From assembly GCA_024274785.1 (NCBI GenBank), contig JAJSAM010000081.1, forward strand, positions 1 through 55,209: a stretch of DNA of 55,209 nt, given 5' to 3'. The notes beneath the pieces are model-generated. The model had not been told where the DNA came from. It was given only the letters and a program-made list of their open reading frames with translations, and searched no databases. The stretch's first letter is position 1; the number at the start of each line of letters is the position of its first letter. Source of the stretch: Planctomycetota bacterium (lineage in GTDB: Bacteria > Planctomycetota > JAJSAM01). Both the position numbers and the translations under genes were made by a program. Positions 8,940 through 19,379 of this stretch are shown here, piece after piece.

Positions 8940-10421
8940 TCAGTGAGTCATCGCATAGGTGATCGCGTTCACGCCCACCTTCAACGCATCCCCGCTCCGC
9001 AAGCCGCGGGTGAAAGGATGCTCGATCCCCTCCCATCCGTTGCCGAGGTCGTAGTGGCTGTAGAGCACGCGGAGTGCTCCGTCGACCTCGACGCCCTCCA
9101 TCTCCGGGCGGTGGAGTCCGGGGCGCTCGGTCTTCAGCCGCGGCGTGTAGCCCACTTCCCGAATCGAGAGGAGGCTCGTGAACACCGGGTGGTTCGGCGG
9201 CAGCGGCACGAGGGCCTGGTCCGGGAGCGCGCGGCGGATCTCCCGGCGGAACGCGGTGTCGAAGGCCTTGCGGCCGCAGCAGGCGTCCGCAAGGAGGAAG
9301 CCCCCGTCCCGCAGGAACTCGCGGAGGTCCGCCGCCTGGGCATCGGTGAAACGGAAGTCCTCATGCCCGGTCAGGTAGAGGAAGGGAACTCCGGACAGGT
9401 CCTGATCGAGGGTGACGCCGACCCGCTTGAACTTCACCGTGGCCGAGGTCAGCGAAGACACCGCGCGCAGCAGGTTTGCCGCGGCGGAAGGGTCGGGATC
9501 CCAGTCTCCGGCGTGGCGGATCTGGGCGAAGACGAAGTCGCCGCGCGCGCGCTGTTCTGACTCGTAGTAGACCTTGTTCTGCGACAGGAACTTGCCGAGC
9601 GGGAGGTAGGCCAGCGCGTAGGCGATCAGGTTCACGCCCATCTTCGCGCCGTCGCCGGCACCCCAGCTCGGACACCTCGTGTGACGGACGTTGGCAAAGG
9701 CGCAGGTCATGCAGAGCGGCGACAGAATGACTCCCGTCCGGCATCCGAAGTTGATCCCGAGCAGATAGGGAAGGCCGTCGGTCCTGCCCTTCACCTCGGT
9801 GGAGTAGGCCACATGATCGATGTTGTAGACGGACGAGTAAACCGGATGATCCGGCGCGAGGGGTTTCAGACTCTTCCCCGGAAACACGTGCGCCATTTCC
9901 GCCATGAAGGCGGTGGTGAAGTGTTGCGTGCCGTGACAGGCGACGGCGATGATCGTCCCCCCGTTCACGACGTACTCTCGCATCGCGACGCGCTGCTCCG
10001 GTGTCAGGTCCAGGGTGCCGTGGCCGGTGATGTAGAGGATCGGCAGTTCGTCGGGGTTCTTCGAGAAGTCGGCCAGCTTGACCGCTTCGTAGCGATAGCG
10101 CGTACCCAGCGCCGATGCGACCCGCTTCAGGAGCATCGGGAGGTCGCCTTTCTCACTCTCCCAGTCGTTGATGAGGTAGCTCTGCCCGTCCGCGCCGGTC
10201 CAGATCCGGGGCTCGCCGTACATCACCTTTCCGATGAGTGCCGGCGGAGCGGGCTCCCGCTTGCGCTCCGTGCGACGGAGCGGCGTGACCGGAAGCGGGA
10301 GCGGCGGAAACGACTCCCCGCCCTTGATCCGTTTCGGCTTCGCCGGAGGAGGACCGTGATCCGCAAGAGCGGTCGAGAGCAGGATCAGAACGCCGAGTAG
10401 AGCAGCGAGGAGCTTTCGCAT
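8940..10421 (-). CDS. Secreted protein with tandem DUF4159 domains
   Basis: A 493-residue protein with a clear signal peptide (MRKLLAALLGVLILLSTALA). Two copies of a DUF4159-like module follow, about residues 75-270 and 285-490. Matching pairs are LPILYITGHG / VPFLYLTGHE, REYVVNGGTIIAVACHG / REFLRDGGFLLADACCG, and PDHPVYSS / PNHPVFTS. DUF4159 belongs to a glutamine-amidotransferase-like superfamily and is frequent in Planctomycetota and related genomes beside MoxR/DUF58 clusters; its biochemical role is not established. Each half ends with a similar GVNLIAYALAY / GVNAITYAMTH segment, which points to internal duplication. GGGAGA precedes the ATG. Confidence 0.93.
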   Translation of the reverse strand: MRKLLAALLGVLILLSTALADHGPPPAKPKRIKGGESFPPLPLPVTPLRRTERKREPAPPALIGKVMYGEPRIWTGADGQSYLINDWESEKGDLPMLLKRVASALGTRYRYEAVKLADFSKNPDELPILYITGHGTLDLTPEQRVAMREYVVNGGTIIAVACHGTQHFTTAFMAEMAHVFPGKSLKPLAPDHPVYSSVYNIDHVAYSTEVKGRTDGLPYLLGINFGCRTGVILSPLCMTCAFANVRHTRCPSWGAGDGAKMGVNLIAYALAYLPLGKFLSQNKVYYESEQRARGDFVFAQIRHAGDWDPDPSAAANLLRAVSSLTSATVKFKRVGVTLDQDLSGVPFLYLTGHEDFRFTDAQAADLREFLRDGGFLLADACCGRKAFDTAFRREIRRALPDQALVPLPPNHPVFTSLLSIREVGYTPRLKTERPGLHRPEMEGVEVDGALRVLYSHYDLGNGWEGIEHPFTRGLRSGDALKVGVNAITYAMTH

Positions 10422-10532
10422 GAAGATCTCCCATCAGAGGCCACGGAAATCCTACCCCACCCGCCCGGCCCGGGTTGCGGCGAATCCCCTGCCCCGCCGC
10501 GCTGGTCCGGAAGGCGGTCGCCCCTGTGATGC

Positions 10533-10560
10533 CCGGACGAGACGGAGTTCGTCTCTCCGG
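10533..10560 (-). terminator. Hairpin downstream of the SUFU-domain gene
   Basis: CCGGA-C-GAGACG, loop GAGTT, CGTCTC-TCCGG: an 11-bp stem with one bulged C, 38 nt past the stop of the SUFU-domain gene and 111 nt before the DUF4159 start. There is no T-run on either side, so it may be a Rho-independent-like or processing hairpin rather than a classical intrinsic terminator. Confidence 0.45.
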
Positions 10561-10598
10561 GAGTTCGCGTTCTGATTTCCGCATCGCCTGATCCTGCT

Positions 10599-11240
10599 TC
10601 AAAGTACGCTCTTCCGGCCCACTTCCAGCACGCGGCCAAGCCCTGCGCTCTCAAGCATGCGAAGCAGCGCCGTCCCGCCCATCGCTCGCGCGAAGTGCAG
10701 TTCCTCATCGCTGATGAAGAGCACCGAGAGGAAGCTGACGATCTCTCCCTCCACGACGAAATGGCCGAGGGTTTCCCAGTCGGACCTCGCGAGCACCGCG
10801 TGGCGGAGTTCCGACCCGGGGCGAATGGGGCTCGCTCCCTCGATCAGGGTGCCTTCCGTGAAGATCACGCCATAGCGAAACGGAACGTCGGCGATCTCCC
10901 GGAGAATCACCGCCAGCCAGTCGGCGGAACGGGGCAGGTCCACGAGCAGTTCGACTCGCCTCGCGGTTCGTCCGCCCGCTTTCACGCCGGGCATCGGTCG
11001 ATCGGCCATTCCACCGGTGACCATCGTTTCGATCGTTCGGTCCGGCTTCGAACCGAGGACGTAGACGTCGATGTGCGGGTCGTTGTCGTCCTGCCAGTGG
11101 TACACCGCCGGCTGGCGCATGGGGCCGATCGCACGTTCGTAGAAACGCTCACGCCTGAGAATCCAGGGAGCGTCATCGGGCAGGATATCGAGGGGACTGT
11201 CGACACCGTTTGCATCGCCGTCCGGGTTTCTTCTCTTCAT
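10599..11240 (-). CDS. Suppressor-of-fused (SUFU) domain protein
   Basis: A 213-residue soluble protein matching the bacterial SUFU family: HIDVYVLGSKPDRTIETMVT near residues 51-70, RRVELLVDLP near 94-103, WLAVILREIADVP near 108-120, and a C-terminal ISDEELHFARAMGG. Bacterial SUFU-domain proteins are often linked to polymorphic-toxin immunity or have unknown roles. No adjacent toxin is seen here, so an immunity role is not supported. ATG at 11240 is the first start and has no strong ribosome site. Confidence 0.88.
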   Translation of the reverse strand: MKRRNPDGDANGVDSPLDILPDDAPWILRRERFYERAIGPMRQPAVYHWQDDNDPHIDVYVLGSKPDRTIETMVTGGMADRPMPGVKAGGRTARRVELLVDLPRSADWLAVILREIADVPFRYGVIFTEGTLIEGASPIRPGSELRHAVLARSDWETLGHFVVEGEIVSFLSVLFISDEELHFARAMGGTALLRMLESAGLGRVLEVGRKSVL

Positions 11241-11287
11241 AGCGCTCGAGCGCGCGATACCGGAGGAAGCCCGCCGGTCAGTTTGAC

Positions 11288-11764
11288 TCAGAAGAGAACG
11301 TCACCGCGCTCCTTCGCGCAGAGATCGCAAATGCTCTTCGAGTGATAGTGACCGCCCTTCAGCTCGGTGACGGTGACGGTGGCCGGCCTGACGCCGCAGG
11401 CCTCGCAGCGATGGTGCTGCGCCTTCATCTTGGCGATCAGGGCATTCAGGTAACCCTGGATCTTGTCGGCGGGGATCTCCTTCACCGCACTCTTCAGCGC
11501 GTTGATGTCGATGACGCCGCCGGAAAGCTCCACCGCCGCTCTGAGCTGATGCTTTCGTACCCTCTCGCGCAGCTGCTCCTCCCACCAGGCCTTCCAGCGG
11601 AGGACGGCGGCCGCCCGCAACTCGGGAGAAGCGTTGAACCGGAACCCGAAGGAGAGCTTGGTGAGACCGGAGAGCTCCTCGATCGCCTTGAGCCGCGCGA
11701 ACGAATCTTCGCTTGCGAGTTCAGCGATGAGAGGCTCGATTCTCTTCGGGTCCCACTCCGACAT
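11288..11764 (-). CDS. HEAT-like protein with C-terminal McsA-type zinc finger
   Basis: A 158-residue protein. The N-terminal 60 residues resemble a short HEAT-like helical pair found in planctomycete-type proteins (LIAELASEDSFARLKAIEEL, then AAVLRWKAWWEE). The C-terminus carries two CxxC knuckles, CEACGVRP...ICDLCAKE, as in the UvrB/McsA-associated zinc domain. It is probably a zinc-binding regulatory or adaptor protein; no catalytic motif is visible. The start at 11764 (MSEWDPKR) is chosen over an upstream in-frame GTG/ATG because GGAG lies 8 nt before it and the earlier residues are low-complexity. Confidence 0.85.
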   Translation of the reverse strand: MSEWDPKRIEPLIAELASEDSFARLKAIEELSGLTKLSFGFRFNASPELRAAAVLRWKAWWEEQLRERVRKHQLRAAVELSGGVIDINALKSAVKEIPADKIQGYLNALIAKMKAQHHRCEACGVRPATVTVTELKGGHYHSKSICDLCAKERGDVLF

Positions 11765-12254
11765 TCGTTCGCTCCACCCGGGTTGATCGGGGGGGCAGCC
11801 TACCACAGCACCGGAGGCGGACCAAGTTGACGAAAGAGAAGACGCACCCACGGGAGACGGGGCGCGGAAATCCGGGAAAACTGTGGCGAATATGGTCGTG
11901 AAGCAGGGCGGTCGAGGCGCGGGAATCGAGCGATTTCGCGGGTTTGCGGCAGGTCTGGCCCGGAGGCTTTCGACTCACCCGAACCCTCAGTTGTCCACAT
12001 CCCCTCCACAGCGCACGGACAGGCCCGGATTGTTCAGGCGATCGGACATCGGTTTCGGGGGACGGAGGGGGGATGCAATGTGGATACGTCGTGGAAAGCA
12101 CCGCAAATCATTGTTGAGAAAGAGGTTAAGTTGTTCGGTGTTCGATTGGGCGCTGCTTTGGATTGTTCAGAAGTACTTTCGGACAAGGCGGGTTTGAGAA
12201 GCAAATTCAGTGCGACACCGAGAATTACTGACAATTCGAAATGGCTCGATGGGA
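11765..12254. other. Intergenic region of 490 bp, right half comparatively AT-rich
   Basis: Lies between the starts of the leftward zinc-finger gene and the 3' end of the leftward MoxR gene. The right half (about 12080-12250) is clearly richer in A and T than the flanking genes. No frame in it has the strong G/C third-position bias of the neighbours, so I see no supported gene. The promoter for the zinc-finger gene should lie near 11770-11900, but I find no convincing -35/-10 pair. Confidence 0.5.
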
Positions 12255-13228
<974 letters not shown>

Positions 13229-13232
<4 letters not shown>

Positions 13233-14020
13233 GACTCTTCCTCCTCGATCCCGAACACCCGCAGTGCATTCCGGGTGGTGGCGCGGGCGGCCACCTCCGG
13301 TTCGACACCGTGCACCTTCGCCAGTTCCGCCACCACGTGGACGACGTGGGCCGGTTCATTCCGCCGGCCCCGATGGGTCTGCGGAGCGATCCATGTACAG
13401 TCCGTCTCCGCCAGGGTCTTCGCGAGCGGCACCACGGCCGCGGCTTCCCGCACCGACTTCGCATTCGGAAACGTCACGACTCCGGAAAAGGAGATCAGCG
13501 CGCCGAGTGCGACAAACCGCTCGGCGTCGGCCGCGGTTCCGCCGAAGCAGTGCATGATCACCCGCCCTTCGAGATCGCGGCGGGAACACTCCGTGGCCAG
13601 TACTTCGTAGCAGGCATCGTAAGCTTCCCGGCAGTGCACGACGATGGGGAGGCCCAATTCGTCCGCGAGAGCGATATGCCGGATAAAGAACTCGATCTGC
13701 AGATCCGGCCGGGAGTGGTCCCGGTAGAAATCGAGCCCGGTCTCACCGACGGCGACGAATCCGCCGCCTTCAAGGAGCGCGGCCACTGCTTCAAAACCGG
13801 CCTCTCCCTGCTCTTCCACGTAGTTGGGGTGCACCGCCGCGGTGGCGTAGAGTCCCGCGTACGCCTGTGCGAGCCGGAGCGCCTCGGCGGCGGAATCGGC
13901 GTCGATTCCCACATTGACGATGCGGGTGACGCCGAGCGTACGCGCCCGCTCGATGGCCGCGTCGCGATCGCCGTCGTAATCCGGCAGGTTCAGATGAGCG
14001 TGGGAGTCGATGATCCGCAT
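13229..14020 (-). CDS. tatD: TatD-family metal-dependent DNase
   Basis: A 263-residue TIM-barrel hydrolase of the TatD/YcfH family. Metal ligands are in place: HxH at H7/H9 (DSHAHLNLP), the Glu of GETGLDFYRD, His of PIVVHCRE, His of IMHCFGG and the Asp of ETDCTWIAP. The downstream HRGRRNEP motif is also conserved. Family members are 3'-5' exonucleases/deoxyribonucleases. ATG at 14020 is the natural start: it gives the usual length of about 260, whereas the longer open frame upstream is only the antisense of serS. It is divergent from serS, with 135 bp between. Confidence 0.95.
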
Positions 14021-14155
14021 AAGCCGCGGAGTGTAGCAGCAGGTTACCGGCGGGGGAATTCTTGGGAACCGAGTGATGTGAGAATTCAATCGGTTACTTG
14101 TTTGTGAACGGCTGGGAACGGCGCCGGTAGCAATACGGCGTGACCGGAGAAGACC

Positions 14156-15427
14156 ATGCTTGATGTCAGGATGATCAGGGCGAACCCCGAAGCGGTGCGT
14201 GAAGGCATCGCCAACAAGGGTGCCGCCGCCGACCTGGACCGCTGGCTCCAGCTGGACGGTGTCCATCGTCGGGCGCTCTCCGAGTGGGAGGATTGCCGCC
14301 AGGCTCTGAATGCCGCGGGCAAGGGTATCGCCGAGAAGAAGAAGGCCGGCGAGAATGCGGCAAAGGAGATCGAGGCACTCCGGGACACCAAGGCCCGCGA
14401 AAAGGAACTGAAGAGCGAGATCGATCGGCTGACCGAGGAGATGGGGGAGATCCTGGTCCGGGTCCCGAACCTGCCGGCGGACGATGTCCCGGTCGGGCCG
14501 GACGAATCCGGGAACGTCGAAATCGAGCAGGTGGGGGAGCCTCGCGAGTTCCCCTTCACGCCGAAGCCGCACTGGGACCTCGGCGTGGAACTCGGCATCC
14601 TCGACATCGAGGCGGGAGCCCGCATCGCCGGTTCCGGGTTTCCAGTTCTGCTCGGAGACGGCGCCCGCCTGGAGCGTGCCCTGACGCAGTTCATGCTCGA
14701 TCTGCACACCGACGAACGTGGGTACACCGAAGTGGCCGCGCCGCACCTCTCCCGTGCCGAGTCGATGGTCAACTGCGGGCAGATCCCGAAGCTCGAGGCG
14801 GACATGTACCGCTGCGAGAAGGACGACCTCTACCTGATCCCCACCGGAGAGGTGCCGCTCACGAATCTGCACCGCGACGAGATTCTCGACGGGGCGCGAC
14901 TGCCGCTCCGCTACACCACGGCGACGCCCTGCTACCGTCGCGAAGCGGGCGCCGCGGGGAAGGACACGCGCGGTCTGATCCGGGTGCATCAATTCGAGAA
15001 GGTGGAGCTGGTGGCTTTCACGAAGGCGGAGGAGTCCGAGACCGAACTGCTCTACCTCCGGAAGAATGCGGAGGAGGTACTGAAGCGCCTCGGCCTGCAT
15101 TACCGGGTGGTGGCGCTCTGCACCGGCGACCTCTCCTTCGCCGGCCGGCGCACGTACGACCTGGAGGTCTGGGCTCCCGGTATCGGACGCTACCTGGAAG
15201 TGTCGTCCTGCACGGTTTTCGGTGACTTCCAGGCGAGACGCGCCAGGACCCGGTACCGGGATGAGGACGGCAGGCTTCACATTGCGCATACGGTCAACGG
15301 CTCGGCGCTCGCACTCGGCCGCACCGTCATCGCCGTCCTGGAGACCTGGCAACGCGAAGATGGGACGATCGAAATTCCGGAGCCGCTCGTCAGGTACATG
15401 GGTGGTCGAACCAGCATCGGAGGATGA
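14156..15427 (+). CDS. serS: Serine--tRNA ligase
   Basis: A 423-residue class II aminoacyl-tRNA synthetase, normal length for bacterial SerRS. The N-terminal MLDVRMIRANPEAVREGI begins the tRNA-binding coiled-coil arm (about residues 1-110). The catalytic domain shows TGEVPLTN, motif 2 (CYRREAGAAGKDTRGLIRVH) and motif 3 (NGSALALGRTVIAVLE). It charges tRNA-Ser and would also serylate tRNA-Sec, the first step of selenocysteine synthesis, which is relevant to the UGA-containing gene at 27555-28136. The gene stands alone, divergent from tatD. Confidence 0.98.
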   Translation: MLDVRMIRANPEAVREGIANKGAAADLDRWLQLDGVHRRALSEWEDCRQALNAAGKGIAEKKKAGENAAKEIEALRDTKAREKELKSEIDRLTEEMGEILVRVPNLPADDVPVGPDESGNVEIEQVGEPREFPFTPKPHWDLGVELGILDIEAGARIAGSGFPVLLGDGARLERALTQFMLDLHTDERGYTEVAAPHLSRAESMVNCGQIPKLEADMYRCEKDDLYLIPTGEVPLTNLHRDEILDGARLPLRYTTATPCYRREAGAAGKDTRGLIRVHQFEKVELVAFTKAEESETELLYLRKNAEEVLKRLGLHYRVVALCTGDLSFAGRRTYDLEVWAPGIGRYLEVSSCTVFGDFQARRARTRYRDEDGRLHIAHTVNGSALALGRTVIAVLETWQREDGTIEIPEPLVRYMGGRTSIGG

Positions 15428-15539
15428 TTCTCCACTGCTCACCAGGGCGTGCGCCGCATCCTCGTCGCCCGCCGGCGTCGAAATGAGGTTGCGGGCAGGC
15501 AGTGAGGCCGGATAGAAGGACAGACAGTTCGAGGAGGCC

Positions 15540-15631
15540 GGCGCGGATGCAGCACCAGGAACGACGACGATGCGATGCGGGGCCGTCTCTGAGGAGGAGT
15601 GACGCGGCGATGCGCCGCAACCGCCCCTCGG
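15540..15631 (-). repeat. Dispersed repeat, second family, copy 1 (inverted)
   Basis: Reverse-complemented, this 92-bp stretch matches 26299-26388. Its best block is GAGGGGCGGTTGCGGCGCAT followed by a further GC-rich core ending in GTCA, and it ends TGCATCCGCGCC; the middle is more divergent. It lies between serS and the next gene. Nothing in it looks coding; the shared protein-like string that appears on translation is only a consequence of the DNA similarity. Confidence 0.6.
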
Positions 15632-15662
15632 AACCGTGCGCCCTGCTGAGAAGGGGGGCCAG

Positions 15663-16259
15663 ATGACGACCGACCTCTACGGCCGCGACCACCGGAAGAC
15701 CTTCGTCATTCTGCTGCTCAGCGCGAATCTGCTCCTGCTCCTCGCCTTCTTCGTCCAGGTGTCCAAGGAGAAGCGGGCCGCGGAAGCGCTTCGCAGGACC
15801 ATGGATGCGGCGATCTCCGAGCAGAGTACGAAGGACTCCCTGGACCGGCTTTACCGGGAGTACGAAGTCGTCATCCGGGAGCGCCTGCAGGCCCGCCTCG
15901 AAAGCGAGGAAGCCCGGTCCCGTGCCGCGGACCTCACCACCCTTGCCGGTCGGCTCGAAGCGCGGGTCGCCACCCTGACTACCGGCCTCGCCGCGGCGCG
16001 GTCGGAGCGCGACGAACATCAGTCCGCGCGAAACGCTCTCGAGCGCCGGCTCTCCGACGCGCTCGACCTTCTCTCCACACTCGACGAATGGAGAGCGCGG
16101 GCCGGGGAACTCGATGCGGCGCTCGCCGCGATCGAGTCCGCTCGGGCCGAGAATGCCCAGGTCTCCCTCCAGATCGATCGCCTCCGTCGACAGGTGATCG
16201 TGCTCGATCGGCTGGTCGCCGCCCTGAGGTCGCGCCTGAAGGCCGGTGGGGGCGGATAG
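15663..16259 (+). CDS. Single-pass membrane protein with long coiled coil
   Basis: A 198-residue protein of unknown function. After a short basic N-terminus, residues 14-35 (TFVILLLSANLLLLLAFFVQV) form one membrane helix. The remaining 160 residues are almost entirely predicted coiled coil, rich in Arg/Glu/Ala/Leu heptads (RAADLTTLAGRLEARVATL and similar). ATG at 15663 is preferred to an in-frame codon at 15636 because a GAAGGGGGG-type ribosome site sits just before it. The architecture resembles envelope-anchored scaffold or septum-type proteins, but no family is recognised. Confidence 0.85.
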   Translation: MTTDLYGRDHRKTFVILLLSANLLLLLAFFVQVSKEKRAAEALRRTMDAAISEQSTKDSLDRLYREYEVVIRERLQARLESEEARSRAADLTTLAGRLEARVATLTTGLAAARSERDEHQSARNALERRLSDALDLLSTLDEWRARAGELDAALAAIESARAENAQVSLQIDRLRRQVIVLDRLVAALRSRLKAGGGG

Positions 16260-16436
16260 CCCTCTCAGAACGAGAGAGAATCCCGCGATTTTCCCTGAAC
16301 GGGAATCAACGACCGTTCTCGAATCCCCTTAAGTCCATGCGGACAAAAGCCGTTCTTGAAGCAGACGGGTTGGCCCGGGGATTGCTCAGGTATTGGGTTG
16401 ATTGCCGGAATCCGCCGGTTGCGCGAAAGGACATCG

Positions 16437-17840
16437 ATGTCCGAGATCATCACCTGGATCCTGACCATCGTGGAGCAGAACGGCCTGATTCTGCTCTGCC
16501 TGATCGCCGTGCTGGTGATGATGGCCGTCTCGGTGATCGCTCTACGTTCCGCGCAGAAAAACCGGGCCAGGTTGGAGTTCGGCAGGAACGACGTCCGGTC
16601 GCCGGTCCACATGTCCGCACGAGCTCAGGCGCGGTGCACCGAGCCCGGCCAGGCGCTCAAGGCCCAGCGTCCTGATCCCCCGCCCGGTTCCGCCCCCGTT
16701 GCGTTCGATAACTCGAAAGCGGAAATCGAGCGCATGCACCGGAACATGCGCGACCTCCGGGCCGACAATGTCGAGTTGCGCGACCAGATTCTCACCCTCA
16801 AGAACTTCAACTCGCTCCTGCCGCCGATGGTCAGGGAACTCAACTCCGAGGCAAACCCGGACCGCATGGGGAAACTCGTTCTCCGGGCGATCGAGCGGCT
16901 CTTCGACCCGGGGCAGGCCCTGGTCCTCCTCAAGGATGGCTACTCCGGGAAACTGACCCTGGCCGCATCCAGGGGCGTCTTTATTTCCGGTGGCGAACTC
17001 GGCCCGGAGATCGGTTACGGCATTGCCGGCCTGGCCATGACGAAACAGATCACGCTGACGAAGCGGGATCTTGAAAACGAATCCAACCTGGTGCGGAACC
17101 AACTCGAGAACTCGGATCCGATCTTTCGGGAAATGGAGATCGCCTGTCCCCTCCGCAGCCGTGAGAACTGCATCGGCGTGATCTGTCTCTCCCGATTGCA
17201 GTCCGAAGCCGAAGAGGCGCGAACCGCCCTGAACATGCTCGGGGAGATGGCCGGGATGGCCCTGACCGGCGCACGCCAGTACCGGAAGATCCAGGATATG
17301 GCCAACTCCGACCCACTCACCGGGCTGGTGAACAAGGGATACTTCCTGAAGGACTGCGCGCAGAAATTCAAGGAGTCGTTCGAATCCTCGAGCCCGCTGT
17401 CCGTTGCCATGTTCGACGTCGACAACTTCAAGCACTACAACGACGTGAACGGACATCTCAGTGGCGACCACGCCCTCGTCGCAATCGCCGAGATCCTGCG
17501 CGATCACGGGCGGCCCACGGACACGGTCGCCCGGTTCGGGGGCGAGGAGTTCATTCTGCTCATGCCGGCGACCACGCACGCGGATGCGTGTGCGCGGGCC
17601 GAACAGATCCGCTTGGCGGTCACCGAGAGTGACGTCGAACACAGTGGGAAGCAGCCGATGGGCTTCCTCTCAGTCAGCGCCGGGGTCTCCACCGTGCCCA
17701 TCCACGGGACCGCCATGGCGGATGTCATCGAGCGGGCTGACGTCGCGATGTACCAGGCAAAGAAGACCGGTCGAAACCAGGTCATCTCGGCCAACGTCGC
17801 AGCCAGCTCGATGGAAATGGTTTCCAGTGGAGATTCATAG
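16437..17840 (+). CDS. Membrane-anchored GAF-GGDEF diguanylate cyclase
   Basis: A 467-residue protein. Residues 14-38 (NGLILLCLIAVLVMMAVSVIAL) form a membrane helix, followed by a Pro-rich linker, a coiled coil (about 90-120) and a GAF-type sensor domain (about 130-290, with GYGIAGLAM and CPLRSRENCIGVICLS). The C-terminal GGDEF domain has SDPLTGLVNKGYF and an active-site variant ARFGGEEF. An RxxD inhibitory site (RPTD) lies exactly five residues before GGEEF, so product inhibition by c-di-GMP is likely. It should make c-di-GMP from two GTP. ATG at 16437 has AAAGG about 7 nt upstream; a hairpin follows the gene. Confidence 0.95.
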   Translation: MSEIITWILTIVEQNGLILLCLIAVLVMMAVSVIALRSAQKNRARLEFGRNDVRSPVHMSARAQARCTEPGQALKAQRPDPPPGSAPVAFDNSKAEIERMHRNMRDLRADNVELRDQILTLKNFNSLLPPMVRELNSEANPDRMGKLVLRAIERLFDPGQALVLLKDGYSGKLTLAASRGVFISGGELGPEIGYGIAGLAMTKQITLTKRDLENESNLVRNQLENSDPIFREMEIACPLRSRENCIGVICLSRLQSEAEEARTALNMLGEMAGMALTGARQYRKIQDMANSDPLTGLVNKGYFLKDCAQKFKESFESSSPLSVAMFDVDNFKHYNDVNGHLSGDHALVAIAEILRDHGRPTDTVARFGGEEFILLMPATTHADACARAEQIRLAVTESDVEHSGKQPMGFLSVSAGVSTVPIHGTAMADVIERADVAMYQAKKTGRNQVISANVAASSMEMVSSGDS

Positions 17841-17958
17841 ACTCGCCATCCGAGGGCCCAACCGCCCTCCAACGTTTCGTCTGCCGTGTATCCGGGGAGT
17901 TACCCCTGATACGCCCGCGTCGGCGGAGGACCGGAGAGCGATGGCGAGACTTAAGGGC

Positions 17959-17984
17959 GGGGCCGGCCTTGGGTGGCCGGTCCC
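17959..17984 (+). terminator. Probable intrinsic terminator after the diguanylate cyclase gene
   Basis: GGGGCCGGCC, loop TTGGGT, GGCCGGTCCC: a 10-bp stem with one G-T wobble, followed by TTTCCC. It is 119 nt past the stop codon and 103 nt before the next start. The short T-run makes it a moderate-quality Rho-independent terminator. Confidence 0.6.
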
Positions 17985-18086
17985 TTTCCCCCGGGCGCTG
18001 GCGAAGGCACTTCGCTGTTCGCCTCGCCGCTTCTCTCCCCGCTTCTTCTCCCCTACACTCTTCCCGGCATCGAACCGGGAGGTAGC

Positions 18087-19379
18087 ATGGCGGAACGAGT
18101 TCGTGAGAGGACCTTTCTGAAAGCACTCGGGCCCGGACTGCTCTGGGCCGGCGCCGCAGTGGGGGTATCGCACCTCGTGCAGTCCACGCGGGCCGGTGCG
18201 AACTACGGCTTCGCCCTGCTCGCGATCGTGCTCCTCGCCAACGTCTTCAAGTACCCCGCGTTCTCCTTCGGCCCTCGCTACGCCGCCGCCACCGGGACCA
18301 GTCTGCTCGAGGGATACCGCCGTCGCGGGAGGTGGGCGCTGGTGGTTTACGGCGTGGTCACCCTCGGGAGCATGTTCGCGGTACAGGCCGCGGTCACCTT
18401 CGTCACCGCGGCCATCGCGGTCCAGGCCCTCGGCTCGGCTGCCGGCGTGTTGGGGGACAAGGCTGTCCTCGTGCTCTCCGCGCTGCTCACCGTCATCTGC
18501 GCGACCCTGCTGCTCATCGGCTCCTACCGCTGGCTCGACAAGATCGTCAAGGTCGTCGTGCTCGTGCTGACCCTCTCGACGGTCTCGGCCACGCTGCTCG
18601 TCCTGCCGAAGATCCACTGGGGCGGGATGGCGTTCTGGCCGTCGGAGTTGGACTTCGCGACCATCGGATTCATCGTGGCCCTGGTGGGCTGGATGCCGTC
18701 GGCCTTCGACATCTCCATCTGGCATTCGCTCTGGACCCTGGCGCGCCGCCGCGAGACCAACCACGCCCCATCGGTCCGGGAGTCCATGCTCGACTTCAAC
18801 ATCGGCTACCTGGGCACTGTGCTCCTCGCCTTGTGTTTCCTGACCCTGGGCGCCGGAGTCATGTTCGGATCCGGGGAAGAGTTTGAAAGCAGCCCGGTCG
18901 GCTTCGCCGCTCAGATCATCGCTCTGTACACCAGGAACCTCGGAGCATGGAGCGCTCCGGTGATCACACTCGCGGCGTTGACGGTGATGTTCTCCACGAC
19001 TCTCACCGTGATCGACGGCTATCCGCGCGCCGTGGCCTGTCTGATCTCACGCTTCAAGGAGGAGGAGGTGCCGGGCCAGCCTTCCGAACTGAGCCGCAAG
19101 ACCTACTGGGGAGCGATCGCGGTTCTCGGCGTGGGGTCGCTCGGCATCATCACCTTCGCCCTGAAGTCACTCACCAGCCTGGTGGACGTGGCGACCACGG
19201 TGTCGTTCCTCGTGGCCCCGGCGCTGGCCTGGCTCAACCATCGCGCGATGATGGGCGAGGAGGTCCCGGCGGAACACCGGCCCGGCCCGAAGTTCGTGGT
19301 CTACTCCTGGCTCGGGATCATCTTCTCGCTGACCTTCGCGCTCTACTACCTCACCTACCTCTGGCAGAAGATCACCTGA
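18087..19379 (+). CDS. NRAMP-family transporter homologue lacking canonical metal-binding motifs
   Basis: A 430-residue membrane protein with about 11 helices and the NRAMP/SLC11 fold signature (LLWAGAAVGVSHLVQSTRAG, later GWMPSAFDISIWHS). Canonical NRAMPs bind Mn/Fe through DPGN in helix 1 and MPH in helix 6. Here helix 1 reads VGVSHLVQSTRAGANYG and helix 6 reads MPSAFD, so both signatures are altered. Substrate is therefore uncertain; it could be another divalent cation or something else. GGGAGGT precedes the ATG at 18087. Its 3' end overlaps the convergent glycosyltransferase gene by 8 bp. Confidence 0.9.
   Translation: MAERVRERTFLKALGPGLLWAGAAVGVSHLVQSTRAGANYGFALLAIVLLANVFKYPAFSFGPRYAAATGTSLLEGYRRRGRWALVVYGVVTLGSMFAVQAAVTFVTAAIAVQALGSAAGVLGDKAVLVLSALLTVICATLLLIGSYRWLDKIVKVVVLVLTLSTVSATLLVLPKIHWGGMAFWPSELDFATIGFIVALVGWMPSAFDISIWHSLWTLARRRETNHAPSVRESMLDFNIGYLGTVLLALCFLTLGAGVMFGSGEEFESSPVGFAAQIIALYTRNLGAWSAPVITLAALTVMFSTTLTVIDGYPRAVACLISRFKEEEVPGQPSELSRKTYWGAIAVLGVGSLGIITFALKSLTSLVDVATTVSFLVAPALAWLNHRAMMGEEVPAEHRPGPKFVVYSWLGIIFSLTFALYYLTYLWQKIT

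Noticed and set aside
14086..15442. Long open frames antisense to serS, including an N-terminal extension of tatD to 737 residues
   Set aside because: They are mirror frames of a clear SerRS; the TatD family begins at ATG 14020 and matches normal length from there.
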